DNA of 64,000 bases from CBDCXF01 sp965223755 (lineage in GTDB: Bacteria; Acidobacteriota; Thermoanaerobaculia; Multivoradales; JAHEKO01), in contig CBDCXF010000001.1 of assembly GCA_965223755.1 (NCBI GenBank), forward strand, positions 806,001-870,000. Reading direction: 5' to 3'. The translations under genes and the position numbers were made by a program. Below are positions 45,313-53,015 of this stretch, piece by piece. Below the pieces are notes generated by a model. It saw nothing but the letters and a program-made list of their open reading frames with translations, was not told where the DNA came from and searched no databases. Each line of letters starts with the position of its first letter. The stretch's first letter is position 1.

Positions 45313-46077
45313 ATGATCCGACGGCCTTTTTTGTACTCACTTTTGCTCTTTGCTGTAGCTTTGGGTTCGGTTCACTGCACCTCGACGATGCATGCCTCGG
45401 ACGCCGAAGCGGCAGATGTTGAGGCCGAGGCAAACTGGCTCAGCGCGGGCTTCCTGCTGCTGCCCGGCACCTATGGCACCGAACTCGTCGCACCTTGGGA
45501 CGTTCTTGAGCACGTTCAGTACCACACCGACGGAGGGATTCGCGTCTTTACCGTGTCTCCCACTTCAGATCCGGTGGCCACGGCCGAGGGTCTGCGCGTC
45601 GTTCCCGACCACACCTTCGATAACCATCCCGCCATCGATATCTTGATCGTGCCGAGCGCCGAGAATTCCCGAGATAAAGACCTCAGCCGTGCTGATGTCG
45701 TGACCTGGGTTGAGACTATCGGCGGAGACGCTCAATACGTCATGTCGCTTTGCTGGGGCGCTTTTGTGCTCGCCGAATCAGGACTCCTCGACGGTAAGTC
45801 CTGCACCACCTACCCCTCCGACTATGAAACCTTGGCTCGCCGCTATCCCAGCTTGGACGTTCGGGTCAACGCTTCTTTCGTCCACGACGGCAACGCCATC
45901 ACCTCCCAAGGAGGGCGTTTGAGCTACGACGCGGCGCTTTATCTAGTGGAGCATCTGTTCGGTCGCGATGTCGCAACCGGTGTTTCCAACGGCCTGCTGG
46001 TGCCGTGGCCGCCGCAAGAGCAACCGCGGCCGACCTTTGTCAGTGACGGCCCCGCTACGGTCCAAGCTCCGGACTGA
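45313..46077 (+). CDS. DJ-1/PfpI family protein, exported
   Basis: 254 residues from an ATG at 45313 with GGAG nearby. It has an N-terminal signal peptide (FLYSLLLFAVALGSVHC); the Cys22 after it is at a lipoprotein-like position but the box is poor. The DJ-1/PfpI fold has Glu57 in GTYGTELVAPWDVLE and the nucleophile elbow VMSLCWGAFVLAESG (Cys147). Most family members are cytoplasmic chaperone/amidase or regulator domains, so an exported copy is unusual. It converges with the AhpD-like gene with a 23-base overlap. Confidence 0.88.
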   Translation: MIRRPFLYSLLLFAVALGSVHCTSTMHASDAEAADVEAEANWLSAGFLLLPGTYGTELVAPWDVLEHVQYHTDGGIRVFTVSPTSDPVATAEGLRVVPDHTFDNHPAIDILIVPSAENSRDKDLSRADVVTWVETIGGDAQYVMSLCWGAFVLAESGLLDGKSCTTYPSDYETLARRYPSLDVRVNASFVHDGNAITSQGGRLSYDAALYLVEHLFGRDVATGVSNGLLVPWPPQEQPRPTFVSDGPATVQAPD

Positions 46078-46657
46078 GCGTGGCTTCGCTTGCAGCCCAC
46101 TCGGGTTCAGGGTCGACGCCACATCCCTCGGCCAACCGATTGTAGTAGTTGAAGAGGCCTGCCACTTGCACGACATCGTGCAACATCTCGTCGCCACCTC
46201 CGGCGGCAAAAAACGCTGCCACGGCCCGTTCATCGATTGAAGACGGCTGGTGCGTAAGCTCAACAGCAAAGTTGCAGATGGCGCGATCCAGGACCGAAAG
46301 ATCGGCTTGGCGGTGGTCCGTGCGTAGAGCCTTGACCAGTTCCTCCGCTTCCTCACCTCCGACTCCTTCTGTGGCGATTTCTTCCCGGAAATCGTCGCCG
46401 TGAGCCATCAGTCAGTAGTAGCAGTCGTTGGCCGTGGACACCACCGTCGCGATCATTTCTCGCTGACGGCGCGACAGCGCACTCTCGCCGTACATGACCT
46501 CGATGTACAGGCGGGTGGACGACTGCAAGACCTTGGGACGGGTACTCTGGATACGGTTGATCTGAAAAACCTTGCCGGCCCTGCGCATCGCGGCGTCATA
46601 AAGGCGCGCAAGAAGTCCGGTCGCATCTTGAGGCTTGACTGTCGGAACAAATGCCAT
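46055..46657 (-). CDS. AhpD-like peroxidase-related protein, candidate selenoprotein (in-frame UGA = Sec82)
   Basis: Normally read as two open frames, 46412-46657 and 46055-46408, in the same frame and separated only by TGA and CTG. The join falls exactly at the AhpD active site: SRRQREMIATVVSTANDCYY-UGA-LMAHGDDFR. In M. tuberculosis AhpD the proton relay is Glu118-Cys130-Cys133-His137. Here Glu67, Cys79, UGA82 and His86 have the same spacing (12, 3, 4), so the UGA takes the place of the second Cys, giving CxxU. A hairpin starts 15 bases past the UGA (see separate entry). Selenocysteine in AhpD-like proteins is known in other bacteria. Length with Sec is 200 residues. The alternative is a recent nonsense mutation. 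Confidence 0.8.
46373..46399 (-). promoter_or_regulatory. Candidate bacterial SECIS element
   Basis: Read on the minus strand, GGC-[GAC]-GATTTC-CGGGAA-GAAATC-GCC: a 6-bp stem, three-base bulge, further 3-bp stem, six-base apical loop. The loop begins 24 bases after the UGA (46412-46414), and its first two bases include a G. Both points agree with the general bSECIS rules as I recall them (loop 16-37 bases downstream, G in the first two loop positions). It lies inside the coding sequence, as expected. Confidence 0.65.
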
Positions 46658-46666
46658 AAGCAACCG

Positions 46667-46686
46667 AGCGATATCCTATAATCGCT
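46667..46686. promoter_or_regulatory. Palindrome AGCGAT-N8-ATCGCT with TATAAT, candidate operator/promoter
   Basis: A 20-bp dyad (arms 46667-46672 and 46681-46686) lies in the region between the divergent AhpD-like gene and the Crp/Fnr regulator. Its centre overlaps TATAAT (46677-46682, plus strand), a consensus -10 for the regulator gene. No -35 is recognised, as for an activator-dependent promoter. An autoregulatory role is inference. Confidence 0.45.
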
Positions 46687-46758
46687 TCAAGGTAGCTGCT
46701 CGGAGCCAATACAGCGAACAATCCAACTTAAACTTGGTTGACCAAGACGGAGTTATCC

Positions 46759-47451
46759 TTGAAGTCCAACGTTGCCTCACCCGACCTCAGCTCGATCTCC
46801 CTTCTCTCCTCTCTTCCAGCGCCGATGCGCGCCGACTACGAAGCGATTTGTGCGGTCGAGGAATTTGATTCGGGAACGGAAATCATTACCAGCCAAGAGC
46901 GCACCAACAGCGTGCTGTTCATCCTCGATGGCAAGGTTCGCGTGGTCGAGTTCTCCCCCGCCGGCCGTGAGATCAGCTTTGAGATTTTGGAGCCTGGTTC
47001 GGTGGTTGGTGAGCTGGCCGCCATCGACGGCCACCGGCGTTCCGCTGCGGTCAAAGCGGAGACCGCGGTGCGCGTAGCCATCATGCCGGGGCCTCGCTTC
47101 GTCGAACTGGTCACCCACCACCCCAGCGTTGCAGACGCCACCCTCAAACGGCTGGCGGCGATGCTGCGACGATCGACTCAACGGATTATGGAGTTGTCCA
47201 GCCTCGGCGCGCGGAGTCGCGTCCACGCCGAACTTCTGCGCCTCGCGGTCCTCGGCGAAGACGGTCACACCGCGTTCATCAAGAAGATGCCAGTGCACTC
47301 AGACATCGCCAGCCGCGTCAGCACTACGCGTGAATCCGTCGCCCGGGCGATGGGTGACTTACTGCGCAAGAGCATCGTCGAGAAGCGCAACGGCGGCCTC
47401 AAGATCCTCGACGTGACAACGCTGCAGAGCATGGTCGACGACCTCACCTAG
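46759..47451 (+). CDS. Crp/Fnr family transcriptional regulator
   Basis: 230 residues from the TTG at 46759, chosen because GGAG lies six bases before it; another in-frame TTG at 46738 would add seven residues. The N-terminal cyclic-nucleotide-binding beta roll is present (FILDGKVRVVEFSPAGREIS, ILEPGSVVGELAAIDGHRRS). A dimer helix and a C-terminal winged helix-turn-helix follow (SDIASRVSTTRESVARAMGDLLRKSI). The N-terminus lacks the Cys cluster of FNR, and the cAMP-site residues cannot be fully judged. It is divergent from the AhpD-like selenoprotein gene, so control of that gene is a reasonable guess. Confidence 0.9.
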   Translation: MKSNVASPDLSSISLLSSLPAPMRADYEAICAVEEFDSGTEIITSQERTNSVLFILDGKVRVVEFSPAGREISFEILEPGSVVGELAAIDGHRRSAAVKAETAVRVAIMPGPRFVELVTHHPSVADATLKRLAAMLRRSTQRIMELSSLGARSRVHAELLRLAVLGEDGHTAFIKKMPVHSDIASRVSTTRESVARAMGDLLRKSIVEKRNGGLKILDVTTLQSMVDDLT

Positions 47452-47470
47452 CGCCCAAACAACAACCGGC

Positions 47471-47493
47471 AAAAAAAAGGGCGACGGTTGCCC
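47471..47493 (-). terminator. Rho-independent terminator for the minus-strand Cys-rich gene
   Basis: On the minus strand a GGGC/GCCC hairpin with a seven-base loop (47479-47493) is followed by eight T (47471-47478). It lies about 195 bases beyond the stop of the Cys-rich protein gene and just past the convergent Crp gene. Confidence 0.65.
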
Positions 47494-47547
47494 GCCGCCA
47501 GAACTAGAGGCTACAGAGGAATATTAGTACAGATTTGCGCATAAACG

Positions 47548-47563
47548 AGTGACCCGTGTCACA
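47548..47563. promoter_or_regulatory. CRP-type binding site, AGTGA-N6-TCACA
   Basis: The sequence matches nine of ten positions of the classical Crp half-site pair TGTGA-N6-TCACA (only the first T is A). It is in the intergenic gap after the Crp/Fnr gene, about 97 bases past its stop and in front of no obvious start codon. Whether it is used is unknown. Confidence 0.4.
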
Positions 47564-47665
47564 TGGACTCGCGGGCACCACCACCAAGCGCCGCAACACC
47601 TTCAGATCGCTGCGTTTATTAGGTCGCTAGCTTTTTTTAGATAACCAGTTTTTCTAGATCACTAG

Positions 47666-47693
47666 AGTCTTTTTTAGAGAGTCTTTTTTAGAG
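47666..47693. repeat. Perfect 14-bp tandem duplication across a stop codon
   Basis: Two adjacent identical 14-bp units, AGTCTTTTTTAGAG (47666-47679 and 47680-47693), contain the stop codon of the Cys-rich gene (47688-47690). Each copy carries its own TAA. Simple slippage is a likely origin, and the flanking DNA is unusually AT-rich. Confidence 0.8.
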
Positions 47694-48185
47694 CACTAGG
47701 TTTTCGCTGCTCATCCCGCCGCATCCATCGTGCCGGAAAGCACGGGCGCAGCCTCCTGAATAGCAAGATTTCCCCGAAAACCCATCGGGATTGATGAACT
47801 CGATCCACTCCGCCACCGCGGCGCGGACGGCTTCAGCATCCGCTCCTTCATTGACGATCAGATGATGCGTCAGCCCCCACCAGCTCTTGGCCATGTTGCA
47901 TTCGCAGCAGCAGGTGTAGGCGGTGTTGTCGGAGCAGCAGGGTGCAGGTATCGCCGTCAGCGCTTCTTCTTTGATGGCTTCCTGCGCCGCGTTCAACTCG
48001 ATGGTGTCGTAGTACTCGATGTAGAGGAGCGTGCGTTCCTCCACTTCACGAAGACGTTCGGCTTCTGCAGCTTCGCTGGCATGGGCTGCCCACGAAAGGC
48101 TGGCGACGAGGCCCGCAACTGCGAGTCCAACGGTCCATCCACGATCTGTCAGTGATAGCAATTTGTTCAAGTTCTCAAATGTCAT
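47688..48185 (-). CDS. Secreted Cys-rich protein, possible metal-binding (PCYCxC-like)
   Basis: 165 residues; the ATG at 48185 follows GAGGAG. The N-terminus carries a membrane/signal segment (GWTVGLAVAGLVASLSWAAH). The mature part has a striking cluster APCCSDNTAYTCCCECNMA, followed by THHLIVNEGAD and a C-terminal KSCYSGGCARAFRHDGCGG. In total it holds 10 Cys plus several His, recalling PCYCxC-type copper-linked proteins. It lies 130 bases downstream of CusA in the same direction, supporting a role in copper or other thiophilic metal handling. No enzyme fold is recognised. Confidence 0.8.
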   Translation of the reverse strand: MTFENLNKLLSLTDRGWTVGLAVAGLVASLSWAAHASEAAEAERLREVEERTLLYIEYYDTIELNAAQEAIKEEALTAIPAPCCSDNTAYTCCCECNMAKSWWGLTHHLIVNEGADAEAVRAAVAEWIEFINPDGFSGKSCYSGGCARAFRHDGCGGMSSENLVL

Positions 48186-48315
48186 AGCAACTCCTCTGTC
48201 AGAACAGCTCCTAGTTCGGCCACCGTCTTTTGATGATCCTCGATGCTCCAGTTCATAACTCAGATCGTACTAGCTTACCGAACTCCTAAGGACCACCCAT
48301 CGCACTCTCAAAGAC

Positions 48316-51300
48316 CTATTCAACTGCCAAGGCCGGCGACGGAATCAACTCCCCCTCTCGCGGAAGACTGCGGGCGCGCCAAACGAAATACAACGCTGGG
48401 AACACCACCAGTTCGGCCAAGAACGAGGTCACCACCCCCCCCACCATGGGTGCCGCAATGCGCCGCATGACGTCGGCACCCGCGCCGGTTGCCCAAAGGA
48501 TGGGAATGAGCGAAAACAACACAGTCAACACGGTCATCATCTTCGGGCGGATTCTCTGGACCGCGCCTTGATCCACCGCCGCGCGCAAGTCGTCCAGCGA
48601 CCTCAACTCGCCTGCGTTCTTGCTGCGATCGTAGGCGAGGTCGAGGTACAGCAACATCACCACTCCGGTCTCCGCGGCAAGTCCTGCAAGAGCGATGACC
48701 CCAACCCACACCGCAACTGACCAGTTGTAGTCGAGCGACCACATCAGCCATACCGACCCGATCAGCGAAAACGGAATCGCCGAGATGACCAGCATCGTCT
48801 TGACCATCGACTTGGTGTGGAAATAGAGAATGAAAGAGATCAGCGCCAGAGTCAGGGGAACGATCAGCAGAAGGCGTCCCTTGGCTCGCTGCATGTATTC
48901 GAATTGGCCGGACCAAAAGACGGTCATTCCCGGCGGCAAGTCGACCTGCTCCGCGACCTCCTGCCGGGCTCGCTTGACCCAGGTGCCAACATCTACGCCA
49001 CGCAGGTCGACATAGACCCAGGCGTTGGGACGAGCGTTCTCAGACTTGATCGCTGGAGGACCCTCGCGAAACTCGACCGTCGCGATCTTGCCCAGTGGAA
49101 TTTGCGCTCCGCTTGGCGTGGCGACGAGCACTTCCCGCAGGCTCGCGGGATCCGAGCGCAATTCGCGTGGATAGCGCACGTTGATGGGATAGCGCTCCAA
49201 GCCCTCGACCGTTGATGACACGCTCATGCCGCCGATCGCGGACTGCACCACTTCTTGGACATCGGCAACCGCCAATCCGTAGCGGGTTGCCGCTTCGCGG
49301 TCGATCTCGACATCCAGGTAGTTGCCGCCCATCACCCGCTCGGCGTAAGCCGACAGCGTCCCCGGCAAGGGCTTCACCACCGACTCCACCTGCTCGGCAA
49401 TGCGTTCGAGTTGGCGCAGATCGGCGCCTGCGATCTTGATCCCCACCGGCGTCTTGATTCCGGTGGAGAGCATGTCGATACGGGTCTTGATCGGCATTGT
49501 CCAGGAGTTGGTGAGACCGGGAAACTGAATCGCGGCATCCATTTCGACAATCAGATCGTCCTTGCTCAGCCCCGGCCGCCACTCGGCAGGGTCCTTGAGC
49601 ACGATCGTGGTCTCGATCATCGACAAAGGCGCCGGATCGGTCGCCGTCTCGGCACGACCCACCTTGCCAAAGACCGATTCCACCTCGGGGAACGTGCGCA
49701 ATATCTTGTCGGTTTGCTGCAGGATTTCCTTAGCCTTGGTGATCGATACTCCAGGCAGAGTCGTGGGCATGTAGAGAAGGTCCCCTTCCCACAGCGGCGG
49801 CATGAACTCCGAACCGATCGCCTGGAGCGGAATCAACGTCAGCAGCAAGACCACGACGGCAGCGCCGATCACCAACCAACGCCAGCGCAGTGCCCAGTCC
49901 ACCACCGGGGCATAAAGCCAACGCAGCAATCGCGACACCGGGTTGTCGGACTCAGAACGAATGCCTCCCCGCACAAACCAGAACATCAGCACCGGCACCA
50001 GAGTGATCGCCAGGAGAGCGGAGATGCCCATGGCGTAGGTCTTGGTAAACGCCAGCGGCTTGAACAAGCGCCCCTCCTGCGCTTCGAGAGTGAAAATCGG
50101 CGCGAACGACACGGTGATGATCAACAAAGTAAAAAACAGCGTCGGCCCAACCTCCTGGGCTGAACGCACGATGATCTCGGCGTGGCTGCGCTTCCCCTTC
50201 CATTCTTCGTAGTGCTTGTGGGCGTTCTCTACCATGACGATCGACGCGTCGACGAGCACGCCGATCGAGATGGCAATGCCTCCCAGCGACATGATGTTGG
50301 CTCCCAGACCCTGGAAGTGCATCACCACGAACGCCAGTAGGATCGAGATCGGAATCGAAATGATCGCCACCAGTGCCGAGCGAAAGTGGAACAAGAAAAG
50401 CAAGCAGATCAAGGCGACGACAATCGACTCTTGAACCAGAGTGTGGGTGAGAGTATGGATCGAACGCTCGATCAGCCCGGTGCGGTCGTAGGCAATCGAT
50501 ACTTCAACGTCCTCAGGCAGCCCCGATTCGAGTTCGGCCAGCCGCTCGCGAACCAGCTCGATGGTGCGGCGCGTATCCGCACCCGATCGCACCACCACGA
50601 TGCCTCCCACCGTCTCCCCTTCGCCGTTCCACTCCGCCAGGCCGCGACGCAATTCGGGGCCGATCGAGACCGTCGCCACGTCCTTGAGCAGCACCGGTGT
50701 TCCGCCAAGGCCGGTGGCCAGTACCGCGTTCTCAAGATCTCGCACTTCACGGATGTAACCGCGGCCACGAACCATGAATTCACTTTCGGCGATCTCCACC
50801 AATCCTCCCCCCACCTCCAGGTTGGAGCGTTGAATCGCCGTCCGCACCTGATTGAGAGTCAGGTTGTAGGCACGCAGACGCACCGGGTCGAGTTCAACCT
50901 GGTACTGGCGCACGAAACCACCGATCGAGGCCACTTCAGAGACGCCTTCGACCGCCGACAGCCCATATTTGAGATACCAGTCCTGCAGACTGCGCAACTC
51001 GGCAAGTGTCCGTTCGGGGGAGTTGAGAACGTACATGAACGCCCAGCCCACTCCAGTAGCATCCGGCCCCAACTGCGGTACCACCTCGTTGGGTAATTCG
51101 CCGGACAATGAAGAGAGGTACTCCAGCACTCGAGTCCTGGCCCAATAAGGATCGGTTCCATCGTCAAAGATGACGTAGACAAACGAAAACCCAAAGAACG
51201 AGTAGCCGCGCACCACCTTGGCCGAAGGGACCGATAGCATCTTCGAGGTCAGCGGATACGTCACCTGATCCTCGACCACCTGAGGAGCCTGCCCGGGGAA

Positions 51301-51456
51301 CTCGCTATAGACGATCACCTGGACATCGGAGAGGTCGGGAATGGCGTCGACCCGGGTCTGCCCCAGTGCCCAGATGCCAGCAAGAACGGCCAGGACCGCG
51401 ACAGCCGCCACCAGCGGCCGATTGTCGAGTGACCACGCGATGATGCGGCTGAGCAT
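48316..51456 (-). CDS. cusA: CusA/CzcA-type heavy-metal efflux RND transporter
   Basis: 1046 residues from an ATG at 51456 whose A is the last base of the CusB stop (TGATG); a GTG one codon earlier is possible. About 12 transmembrane helices and two large periplasmic loops are present. Family motifs: DLSDVQVIVYSEFPGQAPQV, GTDPYWARTRVLEYLS, SFAPIFTLEAQEGRLFKPLAF, LLYMPTTLPGVSITKAKEIL, ALAGLAAETGVVMLLYLDLA. The Met in LLYMPTT fits the Cu/Ag-type methionine site; the other methionines were not assigned. It is the inner-membrane pump of the CusCBA complex. Confidence 0.93.
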   Translation of the reverse strand: MLSRIIAWSLDNRPLVAAVAVLAVLAGIWALGQTRVDAIPDLSDVQVIVYSEFPGQAPQVVEDQVTYPLTSKMLSVPSAKVVRGYSFFGFSFVYVIFDDGTDPYWARTRVLEYLSSLSGELPNEVVPQLGPDATGVGWAFMYVLNSPERTLAELRSLQDWYLKYGLSAVEGVSEVASIGGFVRQYQVELDPVRLRAYNLTLNQVRTAIQRSNLEVGGGLVEIAESEFMVRGRGYIREVRDLENAVLATGLGGTPVLLKDVATVSIGPELRRGLAEWNGEGETVGGIVVVRSGADTRRTIELVRERLAELESGLPEDVEVSIAYDRTGLIERSIHTLTHTLVQESIVVALICLLFLFHFRSALVAIISIPISILLAFVVMHFQGLGANIMSLGGIAISIGVLVDASIVMVENAHKHYEEWKGKRSHAEIIVRSAQEVGPTLFFTLLIITVSFAPIFTLEAQEGRLFKPLAFTKTYAMGISALLAITLVPVLMFWFVRGGIRSESDNPVSRLLRWLYAPVVDWALRWRWLVIGAAVVVLLLTLIPLQAIGSEFMPPLWEGDLLYMPTTLPGVSITKAKEILQQTDKILRTFPEVESVFGKVGRAETATDPAPLSMIETTIVLKDPAEWRPGLSKDDLIVEMDAAIQFPGLTNSWTMPIKTRIDMLSTGIKTPVGIKIAGADLRQLERIAEQVESVVKPLPGTLSAYAERVMGGNYLDVEIDREAATRYGLAVADVQEVVQSAIGGMSVSSTVEGLERYPINVRYPRELRSDPASLREVLVATPSGAQIPLGKIATVEFREGPPAIKSENARPNAWVYVDLRGVDVGTWVKRARQEVAEQVDLPPGMTVFWSGQFEYMQRAKGRLLLIVPLTLALISFILYFHTKSMVKTMLVISAIPFSLIGSVWLMWSLDYNWSVAVWVGVIALAGLAAETGVVMLLYLDLAYDRSKNAGELRSLDDLRAAVDQGAVQRIRPKMMTVLTVLFSLIPILWATGAGADVMRRIAAPMVGGVVTSFLAELVVFPALYFVWRARSLPREGELIPSPALAVE

Positions 51457-53015
51457 CACGCTCCCCCGTTCATGTCGTGATGCGAGTGGTCCATAACCTC
51501 GGTCGGCGACGGTTCTCGGTCGTCGCCGAAGCCTTGATCTGAATCCGCGTCAGGCATGTCATGACCGAAATGATCCTCAGGCCCGCTGTCCGTCGGTTCC
51601 ATGCCCATGAGTTCCATGGCCGTGGGTTCCATGGCCGTGCCACTCATGTCGTGGCCGGCATGGTCCATACCTTCCATACCTTCCATCCCTTCCATTTCCA
51701 CAGAACTTGAAGCGGCGCTCAGGCGCTGAATCACCGCCTGGATGTTGGCTTCCGAATCCAGCAAGAACTGGGACGACACCGCCACACTTTCCCCTTCACT
51801 CAAGCCGGAGACGATCTCGGAGTAGCCTTGGCTACTCCGTCCTAAAACGACTTCCCGTGCCTCAAAGCGGCCATCGCCCAGTGCCACCAATACGACGTTG
51901 CGCCTTCCCGTGCGCACTACGGCGTTGGCCGGCACCGCCACCACTTCTATACCCGTCCCAGGCTCAAGCACGACGGTGGCGAACATTCCGGGACGCAATT
52001 TGCCGCTACGATTGTCAATCTCCACCTTGGCCTTGAGCGTCCGCGTCTGCTCGGACAAAGAAGGCTCTAAGAACCGCACCACACCGCTGAAGGTTTCACC
52101 CGGAAGATAGTCCAGCGTCACCGCGGCCTGCGTTCCCGGCCCAACAAATGCGAGGTGCTCTTCAAAAAGATCGACCGACAACCAAAGGGACGACAAGTTG
52201 GCGATGTGGTACATCTCCATTCCCGGCTGCACAGCCATACCCTCCAATCCCGGCATGCGCTTCATCACCACGCCGCTTGTCGGCGCCACCACTGTCAGCG
52301 TACGGGCGATCTCGCCGTCCTCTTCGAGCCTCGCGACCTGGCGCGGGGAAACATCCCAATAGGAGAGTCGAGTTCGCGCCGCCTCAACCAAGGCCGCCGC
52401 GCGCCGCCTGGCGTCGGGAGTCGTGTCATCAAACTTCTCCGCGTACTGCATCGCCGACAACAACTCCTGCTGGGTCTGCACCAGTTCCGGTGAATAGATT
52501 TCGAACAATGCCTGACCGCGTCGTACTGGCTCGCCAACGTAGTTAACGTAGACCTTTTCCACCCAGCCGGTGTACTTAGGGGTCACTGTGGTCATGCGCT
52601 CTTGGTCGAACTCCAGGGTGCCAACGGTGCGGATCTCGCGGCCCAAACTTCGCCGTTCCGCAACCTCGGTGCGTACGTTGATGTTCTGGACCACAGCGGG
52701 ATCGATGCTGACGGTGTTGGCCCCGGTCATGGTTGCAGCCTCGCCGTCCGCGTAGACCGGGAGGTAGTCCATTCCCATTTCATCCTTGGCCGGGACCGGC
52801 GAGGTGATGGTCGGGTCCATGGGGTTGCGATAGAAGAGCACTTCACGCTCTGGCGCCGCTGGATCCGACACCGACCGATCGAAGCCCAACCAGGTATCTA
52901 GCGGATGGATATCCAGTGGATCGACAGCGACCAGAAAGAACAGGGCGAAGCCGGCGATCGCTCCCAACGCAGCCATGGCCCAGCCCGGTAATTTTGTCGT
53001 TTCCCTATGACTCAT
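51456..53015 (-). CDS. cusB: CusB-type periplasmic adaptor with N-terminal heavy-metal domain and Met/His-rich tail
   Basis: 519 residues from an ATG at 53015 overlapping the TolC-like stop (ATGA), with AAGGA eight bases before. After a membrane anchor (GWAMAALGAIAGFALFFLVA) comes the heavy-metal-binding domain (FYRNPMDPTITSPVPAKDEM). The barrel-sandwich adaptor core follows (IRTVGTLEFDQERMTTVTPK, GWVEKVYVNYVGEPVRRGQA, APTSGVVMKRMPGLEGMAVQ). The C-terminal 80 residues are exceptionally Met, His and Asp rich (MEGMEGMEGMDHAGHDM, HSHHDMNGGA), suited to binding Cu(I)/Ag(I). Standard CusB lacks such a tail. Confidence 0.92.
   Translation of the reverse strand: MSHRETTKLPGWAMAALGAIAGFALFFLVAVDPLDIHPLDTWLGFDRSVSDPAAPEREVLFYRNPMDPTITSPVPAKDEMGMDYLPVYADGEAATMTGANTVSIDPAVVQNINVRTEVAERRSLGREIRTVGTLEFDQERMTTVTPKYTGWVEKVYVNYVGEPVRRGQALFEIYSPELVQTQQELLSAMQYAEKFDDTTPDARRRAAALVEAARTRLSYWDVSPRQVARLEEDGEIARTLTVVAPTSGVVMKRMPGLEGMAVQPGMEMYHIANLSSLWLSVDLFEEHLAFVGPGTQAAVTLDYLPGETFSGVVRFLEPSLSEQTRTLKAKVEIDNRSGKLRPGMFATVVLEPGTGIEVVAVPANAVVRTGRRNVVLVALGDGRFEAREVVLGRSSQGYSEIVSGLSEGESVAVSSQFLLDSEANIQAVIQRLSAASSSVEMEGMEGMEGMDHAGHDMSGTAMEPTAMELMGMEPTDSGPEDHFGHDMPDADSDQGFGDDREPSPTEVMDHSHHDMNGGA

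Noticed and set aside
46412..46414. TGA as a plain nonsense mutation or sequencing frameshift
   Set aside because: A frameshift is excluded because both halves share one frame and match the AhpD fold continuously. A simple nonsense mutation cannot be excluded without sel genes, but its exact location at the catalytic Cys with a SECIS-like hairpin makes Sec more likely.
48243..48315. Possible terminator for CusA
   Set aside because: No hairpin followed by a T-run was found on either strand in the gap after CusA.
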